64,000 nt of DNA from Actinopolyspora erythraea (GCF_002263515.1 NZ_CP022752.1:3162001-3226000); one strand, 5' to 3'. Positions 24,352 to 34,999 are shown, counted from the first letter of the stretch. Numbers and translations are program-made. Notes: a model not told the origin generated them from the sequence alone.

Positions 24352-27300
24352 GTGATCGCGGTGCGCAAGCTCTCGCCCAGCGGGCACGAGTACCTGACCG
24401 GCAGCGTCGCGTGCGGCGATCGCGACCTCGAACCCGGCGAAGCGTTGTTCGACTACTACGCCGCCCACGGATACCCAGCCGGTGAGTGGTTCGGTTCCGG
24501 TGCTGCCGCGCTGGGAGTCTCCGGCGAGGTGACTGCGGCGCAGATGAATGCGTTGTTCGGCGAGGGGCGACATCCGGATGCCGACCGCATCGAGGCGGAG
24601 AAAATCGCCGATGGCGCGTCGAAGGACGATGCGCTGGCCGAAACCAAGTTGGGCTACCGGTTCCGGCAGCACAGTGGTGCCGACGAGCTGCGCCGTAAGG
24701 TCGCCGAGGCCTACCGGGCGTACAACGAGGAGCACGGTCGGCCTGCTGGGGCGGCGATCGATGCGGACACTCGCGCGCGGATTCGGCACCAAGTGCGGTC
24801 CGAGGCCTACGCCGAGGCCCACGGCGGAGCACAGCCGAGTGAGGAGCAGCTGCGCCGGTGGTTGGCCGAGCAGAACCGGCAGCAGAAAGACGCCACAGCC
24901 GGCTACGAGCTCGTGTTCGCCCCACCCAAGAGCGTCAGCGTGGCCTGGGCACTCTCCGACGAAGACACCCGTGAGCACATCGCCGGGCTGCACCGCCAGG
25001 CGGTGCGCGACACGCTGACCTGGTTCGAGAACAACGCCGCGTTCACCCGCAAAGGAGACGGCGGCTACGCCCAGCACGATGTGCGCGGCATCACCGCCGC
25101 GCTGTTCGAGCACTGGGATTCGCGTGCCGGGGATCCGCATCTGCACACCCACGTGCCGATCAGCGCCAAAGTGCAGGGTCCGGACGGAAAATGGACCAGC
25201 TTGGACGGGCGCAGTGTGCTGGCCGCGTCGGTGACCACCAGCGAGTACTACAACTCGCGGCTGCGGGACCTGTTCCGCGAACACGGGGCGAGTTGGAGTG
25301 AACGTCCCCAGGGCGGGATCGATCTGAAACGCCCGGTGTGGGAGCTCGACGGGGTTCCCACTGAGCTGCTGGCCGGGTTTTCCCAGCGGGCCTCTGATGT
25401 GGAGGCCGATCGTGCAGCGCGCATCGTCGACTTCCGTCGTGAACACGGCCGTGAACCCGGCCCGACCGACATGCTCGAGATCAGTCGCCGCGCGCAGTAC
25501 GGCACGCGCGATCCCAAGCAGGAACCACACACCCTGGCCCAGCATCTGCACCGGTGGCAGGGGCAGGCCCGCGAGATGCTCGATGCCGCCGAGCTCGAAC
25601 AGCTCGGCATGCGGGTGTTCACCACCCCAGGACGCGAGCCCGACGAGGTCGATGTCGCCGAGCTGGCTCAGGTCACGCTGGCGGTGGTCTCCGACCACTA
25701 CAGCCATTTCAATCGCTGGAATCTGGCGGCCGAGGCGCATCGGCAGAGTGCACATCTGCGGGTGGAAGACGGCAGCCGCGAGCGGCTCGTGGACAGGGTG
25801 GTCGAGGCGGTCCTGGCGGATCCCGACACGGTTTCGCTGCAGCCCCCGCCCGCGGTCGAGGAACCGTCCGAGCTGCGCCGGGCCAGCGGTGAGAGCGTGT
25901 TCACCGAGCACAACGCGCAGCGGTTGACCACCCACCGCACGCTGCGCGAGGAGTCGGCGTTGGCCGCATGGGGACGACGGAGTGACGGGGTGCGCCTCAG
26001 CGACGGGACGGTGCGGCGCGCGCTCGGCCGCGCGCGGCTCAATGCCGGGCAGCAGCGCGCCGTGCGCGGGTTCGCCACCTCCGGGCGTCGAGTGCAGCTG
26101 CTGTATGCCCCGGCCGGTGCGGGCAAAACCACCACCATGCGGGTCTTCGCCGACGCGTGGCGCGCCGAGGCCGGCGAGGTGTACGCGTTCGGCCCCTCCG
26201 CCCGGGCGGCCCAGGAACTAGGCCGGTCCCTGCAGGCACGCCCGCACACGTTGCATCAGGTCACCACGGCGCTGCGGCTCGGCACGGCCGAGACGGTGTT
26301 TCCGTTCACCCGTGGTGACGTACTCGTCATCGACGAGGCCGCCATGGCCGGTACGCACACGCTGCACGACGTGGTGCGCTACGCCCTCAACCGTGGTGCC
26401 GACGTGCGGCTGGTCGGTGACGACAAGCAGCTCGCGGCCGTCGAGGCCGGTGGGGCGGTGCGCTGGTTCGCCCACACCAACGGGGCGCTGCACCTGCGCG
26501 AGGTCGTGCGTTTCGCCGACCCGCGGCAGGCGAAGGCCTCGGTGAAGCTGCACGCCGGCGATCCGTCCGGGTTGGACTACTACTTCGAGCAGGGCTGGGT
26601 GTGGGAAGGCAGCCGGGAGACGATGCGCGAGGCCGCCCATCGCGCTTGGCGCACCGACCTCGACACCGGGCGCCCCTCACTGCTGATCGTGCCCGCCAAC
26701 GAGGACGTTGTCGCGTTGAATCGCCAGGCTCGTGAACTACGTCTGCAGCGCGGCGACGTCGACGACGCTCACACGGTGCGGCTGCACGACGGCACCGCGG
26801 CCAGCGCCGGCGATCTGGTGGTCACCCGCCGCAACGACCGACTCAAAACACTGTTCGGCGGCAAGGACTTCGTCAAAAACGGCGACACCTGGCAGGTACA
26901 TACCGTGCGCGAGGGCGGGGCGTTCAAGGCTCGCCACCAGGCCAGCGGCGGCACCGTCCTGCTGCCGGCCGAGTACGTCGCCGAACACGTCGAACTGGCC
27001 TACGCCGCCACCGTCAACCGCAGCCAGGGCATGTCGGTCACCGGCGGCACCTCACACAGCCTCGTGCCCCAAGGGCTCTCCCGCGAACAGCTCTACACCC
27101 AGATCACCCGCGCCGAACACGACAACCGGCTCTACGTCGAAACCACCCAGCACACCATCGACTCCCACCAGGAAACCCCACCCGACCGCACCGCCCGTGG
27201 GGTCCTCGAGGCCGCGCTGCAACGCTCCTCAGCCGAGACCTCGGCCACCGAGGAACTGCGCGCCGCCCTGCACACCACCGAATCGCTGCGCACCCTGGTC

Positions 27301-29445
27301 ACCCAGCACGATCACGTCGCCCACCTCGGCACCGACAAGCGCATCGAGGCCGTGCTCAACGAACACGTTCCCCAGCTACTGGAGCTGCCGGCCGCACCCG
27401 CGCTGCAGCAGACCGCGCGCACCGCCTGCGACCTCGGCTGGCAACCCGAGCACCTCATCCCCGCCGTCCTGGACCAAGGGCCGCTGGACGCCGCTGACGA
27501 CCCGGCCGCGTTGCTGCGGTGGCGCCTCGAACAACGCCTACTGTACGAGCAGCCACCCCCGCGCGGTCTCGAACCCACCACCACGCAGATTCCCCACTGG
27601 CGCGAACTCATCGCGACCTATGTACCCACCGCCGATGTCGAGGACCCCTCGTGGATGCCGGTGTGGCGCCAGGCGGCCGCGGCCACCGCGGACGGACTCG
27701 ACGCGGACGCCGCCCTGGACACCGCCGCCTATCAGCTCGCCCACCGACCCACCCACGACCCGCTGCCCGCCCCCGAGTACGCGGCCAGTGTGCTCACCGC
27801 CGCGTTGGACGAACAACGCGCCGACGGAGCCGGACACCACCCCGCGCTTCCCTGGCTGGCCCGACCCGACTTCCCCACGCTCACCGAGGAGCTGACCAAC
27901 TACACACGTCAACTCAACACCGCCATCGAACACCGCCACCACGAACTACGCGAACAGATCATCGCCGACCCGCCACGCTGGACCACCGCGCTCGGCCCAC
28001 GACCTGACGATCCGGTCGCCGCCGAGCACTGGGACGAACTGGTGGGCATGGCCGCTGCCTACCGCGAGACCTACAGCATCACCACCCGCGATCCAGCCCA
28101 GCCGCTGGGCCCCGAGCCCGAGAGTCACGGACCACGCGCCCGCGCTTGGCGCGCGCTCATCGACCAGTGGCACCCTGTCGATTCCCGCACTCCCAGCGAG
28201 TCCGCCCACGACACCGCCGAACTCGACCCGATCGAGCGGATCCGCGCCGAATTCGACGTCGACGAGCTGTCCAACGCCGTCGCCGAGACCGACACCGCCA
28301 GCACGACACCGCGTACCGAGGACTCGCTGGCGGTGCTGACCGAACGTCACCAGCGACTCGCCGACACCTTGTTCGACACCGCCGGGCAGCACGCCCTCGT
28401 CGAGCACGCCCCCACGACCCTGGATCAACCCGCCGAACCCGCACTCCGAGCGGTGCTGCGCCGCGCCCAACACGACGGGTGGGACGCCGACCGGCTCGTC
28501 GACACGACCATCGCCCAAGGAGATCTCGGCGTGGTCGCCGATCCGGCCGCTGTCCTGGCGCGCCGTATCGAGTCCCACATCGCCGATCGTCATCCCCCGG
28601 CCCGTGTGACCGAACCCGACGAGGAGCAGGTCCGCCGGTGGCAAACCGTGACCGCCCGCACCAACCCTGATCTCACGGTCACCGACCCCGCTTGGCAGCT
28701 GGTGTGGCGCCACGCCGCCGCGGGAGCTGCCGACGGGCTCGACGCCGACACCGCCGTCTCCACCGCCGCCGAACAACTGACCTACCGGGCCGACGACGAC
28801 CCCACCGAGGCACACCGCTACGCCGCCCAGCTCGTGGTCGACCAGCTGGACGAGCAACGCGAGCAGAACGCCGCCGACGTTCCGGTGCTGCCCTGGCTGG
28901 CCACTCCGCACCACACCGTGCGCGCCGCCGATCCCGACCTCGCCGAGCAGCTCGAACAAGTCACCGAAGCCGCACACGACCGCCTGGCCGAACTACGCGA
29001 GCAGGTCGCGGTCGAACCTCCTGCCTGGACCTCCGGACTGGGACCACGGCCCGAGGATCCGGTCGCTGCCGAGCACTGGGACGAACTCGCGGGCCTGGCC
29101 GCCGCCTACCGCGAGACCTACAACATCCGCAGCACCAACCCCGATACGCCACTGGGGCCGGAACCCGGCGGGCAGAACGCCAAGACCGAAGCCTGGCAAA
29201 CCATCACCGACGCATGGAGGCAGCCCGTGAGCATCCCGAACGACAACGACCACCGCGACGAAACGCTCGCCCGCCTCGAAGCCCTCCGGGACGCTGTGCT
29301 CAACAACAGCGAAACCTCCCACGACGAACAGCGCACGTGGCGTGCCGATGACCGGGACGACGAAAACTCCGACGAGCACTACCGCTATGACGACGATGAC
29401 GAACTTGACCAGGACAACGACCTGCAGTCCGGGCTGGGACTTTAG
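24352..29445 (+). CDS. MobF-family relaxase/helicase (TraA/TrwC type)
   Basis: About 1,697 residues from GTG 24352 (GTG 24340 also possible). The relaxase domain has a near-N-terminal Tyr (HEYL, about residue 14), YYAAHGYPAGEWFGSGA, and the HUH metal motif HWDSRAGDPHLHTH near 254-267. A RecD-like helicase follows, with Walker A APAGAGKTTT near 586 and Walker B VLVIDEAAM near 658, and late motifs around YAATVNRSQGMSV and LYTQITRAEH. It nicks oriT, stays bound to the 5' end and unwinds DNA for transfer. The C-terminal region (about 980-1620) contains two tandem ~300-residue repeats, each ending RP-DPVAAEHWDEL..AAYRETY. The acidic tail is Asp/Glu-rich. Confidence 0.93.
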   Translation: MIAVRKLSPSGHEYLTGSVACGDRDLEPGEALFDYYAAHGYPAGEWFGSGAAALGVSGEVTAAQMNALFGEGRHPDADRIEAEKIADGASKDDALAETKLGYRFRQHSGADELRRKVAEAYRAYNEEHGRPAGAAIDADTRARIRHQVRSEAYAEAHGGAQPSEEQLRRWLAEQNRQQKDATAGYELVFAPPKSVSVAWALSDEDTREHIAGLHRQAVRDTLTWFENNAAFTRKGDGGYAQHDVRGITAALFEHWDSRAGDPHLHTHVPISAKVQGPDGKWTSLDGRSVLAASVTTSEYYNSRLRDLFREHGASWSERPQGGIDLKRPVWELDGVPTELLAGFSQRASDVEADRAARIVDFRREHGREPGPTDMLEISRRAQYGTRDPKQEPHTLAQHLHRWQGQAREMLDAAELEQLGMRVFTTPGREPDEVDVAELAQVTLAVVSDHYSHFNRWNLAAEAHRQSAHLRVEDGSRERLVDRVVEAVLADPDTVSLQPPPAVEEPSELRRASGESVFTEHNAQRLTTHRTLREESALAAWGRRSDGVRLSDGTVRRALGRARLNAGQQRAVRGFATSGRRVQLLYAPAGAGKTTTMRVFADAWRAEAGEVYAFGPSARAAQELGRSLQARPHTLHQVTTALRLGTAETVFPFTRGDVLVIDEAAMAGTHTLHDVVRYALNRGADVRLVGDDKQLAAVEAGGAVRWFAHTNGALHLREVVRFADPRQAKASVKLHAGDPSGLDYYFEQGWVWEGSRETMREAAHRAWRTDLDTGRPSLLIVPANEDVVALNRQARELRLQRGDVDDAHTVRLHDGTAASAGDLVVTRRNDRLKTLFGGKDFVKNGDTWQVHTVREGGAFKARHQASGGTVLLPAEYVAEHVELAYAATVNRSQGMSVTGGTSHSLVPQGLSREQLYTQITRAEHDNRLYVETTQHTIDSHQETPPDRTARGVLEAALQRSSAETSATEELRAALHTTESLRTLVTQHDHVAHLGTDKRIEAVLNEHVPQLLELPAAPALQQTARTACDLGWQPEHLIPAVLDQGPLDAADDPAALLRWRLEQRLLYEQPPPRGLEPTTTQIPHWRELIATYVPTADVEDPSWMPVWRQAAAATADGLDADAALDTAAYQLAHRPTHDPLPAPEYAASVLTAALDEQRADGAGHHPALPWLARPDFPTLTEELTNYTRQLNTAIEHRHHELREQIIADPPRWTTALGPRPDDPVAAEHWDELVGMAAAYRETYSITTRDPAQPLGPEPESHGPRARAWRALIDQWHPVDSRTPSESAHDTAELDPIERIRAEFDVDELSNAVAETDTASTTPRTEDSLAVLTERHQRLADTLFDTAGQHALVEHAPTTLDQPAEPALRAVLRRAQHDGWDADRLVDTTIAQGDLGVVADPAAVLARRIESHIADRHPPARVTEPDEEQVRRWQTVTARTNPDLTVTDPAWQLVWRHAAAGAADGLDADTAVSTAAEQLTYRADDDPTEAHRYAAQLVVDQLDEQREQNAADVPVLPWLATPHHTVRAADPDLAEQLEQVTEAAHDRLAELREQVAVEPPAWTSGLGPRPEDPVAAEHWDELAGLAAAYRETYNIRSTNPDTPLGPEPGGQNAKTEAWQTITDAWRQPVSIPNDNDHRDETLARLEALRDAVLNNSETSHDEQRTWRADDRDDENSDEHYRYDDDDELDQDNDLQSGLGL

Positions 29446-29525
29446 ATGGGAGGGTCGTTCTGACGATGTCACTGCGGTGCCTGGAAACTCGGTCCCGCTG
29501 GGGCTTGGTCAGGAAGGGACCGTAG

Positions 29526-30571
29526 ATGAGTACAACCGAAGAGCAGTCGCAGGAGCCGAAGCAGCCGAGGGACTCATCGGCATCGATGGCTCCGGAGTTG
29601 GTGCGCCAGTTGGCCCAGCGGCCCGCCAACGACGGCGTGGACCTGGTCGGGCCCGATGGTTTGTTGCAGCAGCTAACCAAGCAGGTCCTGGAGGCCAGCC
29701 TCGAGATCGAGAGAAGCGAGCATCTGGACTACGACAAGCATGAGATGACCGGCCGCAACTGTGAGAACTCCCGCAACGGTACCCGGTTGAAGACGGTGAC
29801 CACCGAGGTCGGCCCCGTCGAGCTCGATGTGCCCCGCGATCGGAGAGTTAATTCGAGCCGAAAACTGTGCCGCTAGCGGCAACGGCGGCTACACGGCGAC
29901 GAGAAGATGCAGCGCTGGCCGCTAAGGGACGTACGACCGGCGAGAACCCAGCCTACCTGACCGGGGTCGATCTGGTACTGAGGTCTCCAAGGACACGGTA
30001 TCGACCATCATCGACCGGGTCGTCGAGCAGATGACAGCCTGGTAAGACCGGCCACTCGACCGTATCTACCCTGTGATGGTCATCGACGCCCTCGTCTTGA
30101 AGGTTCGGGACGGACAGGTCACCAACCGGCCTGTAGACACCGCCGTGGGAGCCACCGTCGACGGCGAACGCGACATCCACTGACTGTCCCAGGAGCTACG
30201 GCCAGTCTACACCGCGGCCACCGAGCAAGCGGCCAAGGAACGATCCAACGAGTTCACCGACAACTGGGGACAGCGCTATCTCACCATCATCCGGCTGCGG
30301 GAAAACAGCTTGTCTTCAGTCCGTGCCGTTTCTAGACAATAGTCCCGAAATTCGCCATGTGCTGGAAAGCACCAACGCCATCTAAAGCCTCAACGCTAGA
30401 CTATGCTCGGCGGTCAAGGCATGGGGACACTTCCCGAGAGGGCAGGCAACGTTGACGTGTCCGTATCCGGCGAGCCGGTCACTGGACTCCACCGGCACCG
30501 ACCGCCGCACATGGATGCCCCGCTGGAAGCCCGTTCTGAACGCCTTCGCGCCCGCCTTCGAAGGCCTTGCC
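29526..30571 (+). pseudogene. Decayed IS256-family (Mutator) transposase
   Basis: Begins intact (ATG 29526, STTEEQ; QVLEASLEIERSEHLDYDKHE near 60; TEVGPVELDVPRDR), then stops and shifts. Downstream fragments in several frames remain recognisable: VSTIIDRVV, IYPVMVIDALVLKVRDGQV, the ESTNAI..LNARL and HFPRGQA segments, and RWKPVLNAFAPAFE near 30560. These follow the order of IS256-type transposases. It abuts the relaxase gene by 80 bp. Confidence 0.8.
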
Positions 30572-30839
30572 ATCCTCACCAACGATCAGCAACCACCCGC
30601 ACCGCAATCACACTGCTTTCCTGGCTCTGGCGCGTTTTCGGTGGTGGCTGTGGGTGATATCAGCTAAGGAGGATGGTGGAGCTGCGTATCCGCACATCTG
30701 CCGTTTGATCAGCTTCATTCTCGTATTCACGCCTTTGGTTCGTGCATTGTAGAATGAGAGGGCTAGGGCAGTGTTCACGGTTGGCCGGTCGAGTTCGAGT
30801 CTGCAGTGAGGGCGTATAAGTGTGGTAGTTCTTCGGTTC
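30572..30839. other. Gene-free IS junction
   Basis: Sequence between the IS256 remnant and ISL3 remnant. No gene seen; terminal repeats of either IS were not identified with certainty. Confidence 0.35.
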
Positions 30840-32170
30840 GGGTCTGGTCGATCCAGCTACTCACGCGTTCGTCGTTGCCGGGATCGAGCGCAAGTAGTGC
30901 GGCGAAGTCGTTGTCAAGGTGCTCGACGCGGTCATTTCGGGGCAGGCGCCGGTCTCAGTGTCGATGCGTTCTCGCTGGTGGGCCGCGAGTGTCTCCGGGT
31001 GGAGCAGGAGGTAGTGGGTCAGGTGTCGTGGCGAGATCGTGGGACGGTTGGATTCGATGCGGCCCTGGGTAATGTAGCGGGAGAACAGGTTTGGCTTGCG
31101 GTGTAGTCGAGCTCGGTGATCTCGTGGAGTACCCGCAGCACGGACATGGCCGGTTCTTTGGCTCGGCGCTGGCGCAGATGGTCCCGAAACGGCTCGACCA
31201 GGGTGGGCTGGTACTGCGGGGCCCGCACCAGTCATTCGGGCTGGCCGGTACGAGTACAACGCTTGACCGTGTTCAGCGCCAGGTTCAATCGGCGGGAGAT
31301 TTCGAGCAGCACGACGCGGTGGTCGAGCAGATCATGCACCTGGCACCAGCGTTCCCGGGTCGTAGCGGCGCACTTGTCCTCTCGGGGAGGTGGGCCGGTC
31401 TTGTCCCAGCAGACGCTGTGGACGGTGGCTTCTTTAAGGAGGGCTTCGGCAAGATTGTGCCACAGGTGCTATCGGCCGGCGACCTGCACCGCGTCCGGCC
31501 GTGCGCGGCGGATAGCTTCGGTGTAGGCGCCGGAACCGTGCCAGCAGACCATCCGCACGCCGTGATGCTCGTGTAACCACGCTTCAAGCGTGTCGGATCG
31601 GCGGTCGGGGAGATCGTCGGCGCGATCACCGTCGACACCTGGCCGGAAAGGTACCGGCAGACGCAACAGGATCCGCAATGCGGTCTGCCGAGACAACGCG
31701 ACACCGAGAACCCGCCAGAGCTCGAATTCCAGCGCGTCCGGCCAACTTCCGCACCACGTGACCGATCTGTGTCGTCAGCCGAAAGTGCGGCGCTGGTATC
31801 GCCCGGCCACGGTCATCGGCTCACACAACGTCTGCCGCGAACACTCCGGTGTCGAGCAGCGCATCCGTCGTGCCCGCACCCGGACCACAACCCGTCGCAC
31901 GTCCACCGGCACATCAGCGAGTCTGCGTTCGACATAGCCATGCACTCGCTCGGCCTTCACGCCGCATCCGGGCAGGCCACTGGCCCTGGCGGCGTCGACG
32001 CCCGGACGACGATTACCCCGGCCACATCCTCGACCCCCTCGATGAACAGGGTCGACAACCCCGAAAACACCATCATCAGAGGTGACCAAAACCTTACCAG
32101 AGTAACCCTGCCCCCTCCGAAGTGGACCGTCACCACCGGAAACGCGCCAAAGCCGCTTTCCTGGAAGCCC
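30840..32170 (-). pseudogene. Decayed ISL3-family transposase
   Basis: On the minus strand, in broken frames, one reads an N-terminal zinc-finger-like part (RVHGYVERRLADVPVDVRRV, CSTPECSRQTLCE), a central part (SRQTALRILLRLPVPFRPG, SDTLEAWLHEHHGVRMVCWH, SGAYTEAIRRARPDAVQV) and a C-terminal part (LFSRYITQGRIESNRPTISP, ACPEMTA). The order and motifs are those of ISL3 transposases. Multiple stops and shifts make it inactive. Confidence 0.75.
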
Positions 32171-32434
32171 CTCCAGTAGGCCCGAAAAGTAATCCACTTG
32201 AAGCGTATTTCGTATAACGATTTGTTATTATGTTTTACCACTTTTACCATTTTGACCTTGACTAGATTTTACTCAAAATTTTAAATTCCATAGAATGCAT
32301 TTTACCCCAAGGGGTGTGATTCAAGTAACAAACTTGATCTCCGAGTTAGGATTGACCTATTTGAACTCACATGAAAACCTATATAGGTCAGATTAAATTA
32401 TCAATTTATTGATATGGATAAAGGTTTTACTAAT
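32171..32434. other. AT-rich leader of secreted protein gene
   Basis: A sharp drop in GC occurs near 32190. The ~240 bp before the gene at 32435 are very AT-rich, with AT-rich inverted segments around 32330-32400 that may hold its promoter. No gene. Confidence 0.4.
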
Positions 32435-32983
32435 ATGGAAAAATATAGGTTTAATTTTTTCGGAAATACTAACACCTCGACAAAAAACATCTGTGCTGTT
32501 TTGTCGGTATTTTTTATGAGCATCAGCAGCATGATTTTATTTGTTCCGCAAGTGTCAGCTAGTCCTGATAAGGAGCCAGCTAGAGCCTACACCACAGCAA
32601 GCAATTGTTTAGATAATGGCCCTAGTGCCGCGATAGTAGGCCAAGTTACGGTAGGAGGAGTATTTGGCAGGCAGATAGTATTAAATTGTGGCGACTATAC
32701 ACATGGTATTATCCATATAGACTCGTCGCACCCAATCAGTGAAGATGGCTCTGATGATGATGCAATTGTTCAATGCATGAGCAACATCTTAACTATGGGA
32801 TACGAATACCCTGCCAATCAAGGGAATATTGCTTACCGTATAGAACGCCCCGGTGGTGGCACCGCCACTATTGTTTACAGGGAAGATACGGTGAACGATT
32901 ATTTTGAAAACTACCACGTAGTAGTTTCTATGTATACTAGTGATTCGAATAACTGGGCAGCTTGTGCCCGCTATCCTAACTGA
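32435..32983 (+). CDS. AT-rich secreted protein of unknown function
   Basis: 182 residues from ATG 32435 (AAAGG upstream; an ATG at 32414 has no site). Signal peptide with hydrophobic run VLSVFFMSISSMILFVP and VSA-SP cleavage near residue 45. The mature part has four Cys (NCLDNG, LNCGDY, QCMSN, ACARYP), probably two disulfides, and is small and acidic. GC content is far below the ICE core, indicating transfer from another source. No family recognised; an effector or toxin-like role is speculative. Confidence 0.65.
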   Translation: MEKYRFNFFGNTNTSTKNICAVLSVFFMSISSMILFVPQVSASPDKEPARAYTTASNCLDNGPSAAIVGQVTVGGVFGRQIVLNCGDYTHGIIHIDSSHPISEDGSDDDAIVQCMSNILTMGYEYPANQGNIAYRIERPGGGTATIVYREDTVNDYFENYHVVVSMYTSDSNNWAACARYPN

Positions 32984-33421
32984 TTTTAGCGGATTCGATG
33001 GTTCGTCGCAACACGACTGCTAGCTGTTGATCATGAGTATAGTAAGATGATCGGCTAGGTTGTCCCAGCCGATCATCTTACGTGACCGGTGGTTAATTTC
33101 GGCCGCGACCGCGTCATCTGGTCATTGACGGGCAGATCGGCACCTTGGGGAAGTGCTGGCACAGCAATTTGTTCGTGTCTCGTTGGAGCCGCGTTGCCAG
33201 GGACGCCGGATGGGTAGAAGTTAGACCGGGATGCCGGTGGTGGCGGTGAACGCGGCGTGAGCGCTCATTTGGCTGCCTTGGCACAGGTCAACGACCGTGT
33301 TCAAGCAAGTGACGGTGGGAAAGCCTGCATGTGGCTGGCCAGGGTGTCGCAGACGCGCTCGGACCATTGCCCGTGGGACAAGTGCGACGATCATCAGATA
33401 GTGGGTCGTGCGCTCGACTTA
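32984..33421. other. Gene-free stretch with perfect hairpin
   Basis: Apart from the hairpin at 33042 the GC-rich part from about 33090 looks like further decayed coding or transposon sequence, but I cannot assign it. Confidence 0.35.
33042..33081 (+). terminator. Perfect 15-bp hairpin downstream of secreted gene
   Basis: 33042-33056 pairs perfectly with 33067-33081 around a 10-nt loop. It is 60 nt beyond the stop codon at 32983 and marks the switch from AT-rich back to GC-rich DNA. No T-run; probably a terminator or the relic of a mobile element end. Confidence 0.6.
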
Positions 33422-34272
33422 GAGCTCCTAACACGTTAGTGATATTGGGGTGGGATGATCTTGGTTGATGGCTGCGCCGTGGGTGGTCTCGGACGAGTTG
33501 TGGGAGCGGGTCGAGCCGTTGTTGCCGGTGTGGCCAGCGAGCCGGACAGGTCCGAAGCCGTTGCCGGATCGGCAGGTGGTGCAGGGCATCCTGCTCGGGT
33601 TGGTCATCGGCATCGGCTGAGAGGACCTGCCGCACCAGCTGTGATTCGGATCCGGGATGACGTGCTGGCGGCGCCTGCGGGACTGACAGGAAACAGGGGT
33701 CGTCGGCCAGCTCCACGAGGTACTACTGGCCGAGCTCAACGCCGCTGGACAGATCGACTGGTCACGCGCGTGCGTGGATGCCTCCCACATTCGCGCCAAA
33801 AAAGGGGCCCCAAGACAGGGCCGATCCCCGTCGACCGGAGCAAAACCGGCTCGAAACACCACCTGATCTGCGATGGCGGCGGCATTCCGCTGACCACCCT
33901 CCTCACCAGAGGCAACCGCAACGACATCACCCAACCGCTGCCGGTGATCGAGGCCATTCCACCCGTACGCGGCCGACGCGGCCATCCCCAACACAAGCCC
34001 GAGGTCCTCGTCGCCGACCGCGACTACGACCACGACACATACCGACATCTGCTGCGACAACGAGGGACCCGTCCGTTGATCAGCCACCGTGGCACCCAGG
34101 ACACCAAACAGCCCCTGCGCTGGGTCGTCGAACACACCCTGGCACTGCGACACCAGTTCCGACACCTGGCCACCCGCTGACAACACCGCACCAACATCCA
34201 CCACAACTTCCTCACCCTCGCCTGCGGCCTCATCACCTGACCCCGATTCCCACATCGAATGCGTTAGGGCTC
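33422..34272 (+). mobile_element. IS5-family (IS427-like) insertion sequence, degenerate copy
   Basis: Ends GAGCTCCTAACACGTTAG and GCGTTAGGGCTC match the copies at 12342 and 14463; length 851 bp is identical to the 14463 copy. Flanks are TTA on the left and TAA on the right, so the target duplication is not exact. Confidence 0.8.
33470..34180 (+). pseudogene. IS5-family transposase with retained slippery site
   Basis: First frame starts WVVSDELWERVEPLL but has in-frame stops (TGA near 33618 and near 33684). The A-AAA-AAG slippery sequence near 33797 is intact: slipping -1 there joins ASHIRAKK to RGPKTGPIPVD and on to DGGGIPLTTLL and HQFRHLATR. Stops after ATR also truncate the end. Inactive, but shows the normal -1 frameshift design of this IS group. 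Confidence 0.75.
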
Positions 34273-34470
34273 TAATTCCTCCACCTGATTCACTTCAAGT
34301 CCTGTAGTAGACTGGTAGCGTAAAAACTCCATTGAAAGACACATAGCGTCATAGGGAAACAATCCTGCATGGTTTATTTTATCGCTCTAGCTATCAAAGA
34401 TAAACAGCTTTTGAAAAACATAAAAAATCAAAGTTTCATAAATATAACAAATTAAACAAAAGGAAAGAAA

Positions 34471-34989
34471 ATGAGTAAGTCTTTTAGTATTGAAATTGAT
34501 TTTTCGTATGGATGGTGCCTGCTTTTTATGGCCCAGGGAGATAATTCTGTTCGAATAAAAAACCACTGGTCCAACGATGCTTTTGTTGATCTCGTTCATT
34601 CGATAAGACTACTACTGGAAGGAAAGAATTCTATCAGTTCGCGATGGCAACACGAAATAAGCGGAGGGAATTTTATAGATATCGTTTCCACGCCAAGAAG
34701 CAGTCTAGACATCGCAGTTCACAGATTTTACTACGGAATCGAATCGGAGTCTGTGGAGACAATTTGGAGCGCTACACGTGGGGAACTAGAATTTCAGGCT
34801 CACGTCCCCACAAGAGAATTTGTTGGAGAATTCGCAAGCGCACTTCGGCGAGTACGGTCCTTTTCAACAAACCCCACCGGAGAAATTAACCAATGGAAAC
34901 ATATTTTTCCAATATATGAACACGAAAAAATTGAAAACAAAGCAAGTTCCATTGGGGCCACAATAAAAAGTTATAATGAATTTCATTAA
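34471..34989 (+). CDS. AT-rich orphan protein
   Basis: 172 residues with a strong Shine-Dalgarno (AAAGGAAAG) before ATG 34471. Cytosolic, no signal peptide; mixed beta/alpha composition (SIEIDFSYGWCLLFM, FVDLVHSIRLLLEG, EFVGEFASALRRVRSF). GC content about 40%, strikingly low here. It is trapped between two insertion sequences. Size and fold type resemble small immunity proteins, but I do not recognise the family. Confidence 0.65.
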   Translation: MSKSFSIEIDFSYGWCLLFMAQGDNSVRIKNHWSNDAFVDLVHSIRLLLEGKNSISSRWQHEISGGNFIDIVSTPRSSLDIAVHRFYYGIESESVETIWSATRGELEFQAHVPTREFVGEFASALRRVRSFSTNPTGEINQWKHIFPIYEHEKIENKASSIGATIKSYNEFH

Positions 34990-34999
34990 GAGCTCCTAA
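34990..34999. repeat. Relic IS end interrupted by the 35000 IS
   Basis: GAGCTCCTAA here matches the terminal sequence of the IS427-like copies. The IS at 35000 is inserted at its TAA, and the right flank (TAAGCGATTAG) continues a similar sequence, so the newer IS probably landed in an old IS end. Confidence 0.5.

Noticed and set aside
24301..25935. 544-codon minus-strand open frame opposite the relaxase N-terminus
   Set aside because: The plus strand encodes intact HUH relaxase motifs over the same DNA.
31091..31576. Plus-strand open frame of 161 codons
   Set aside because: Antisense to the recognisable ISL3 transposase remnant.
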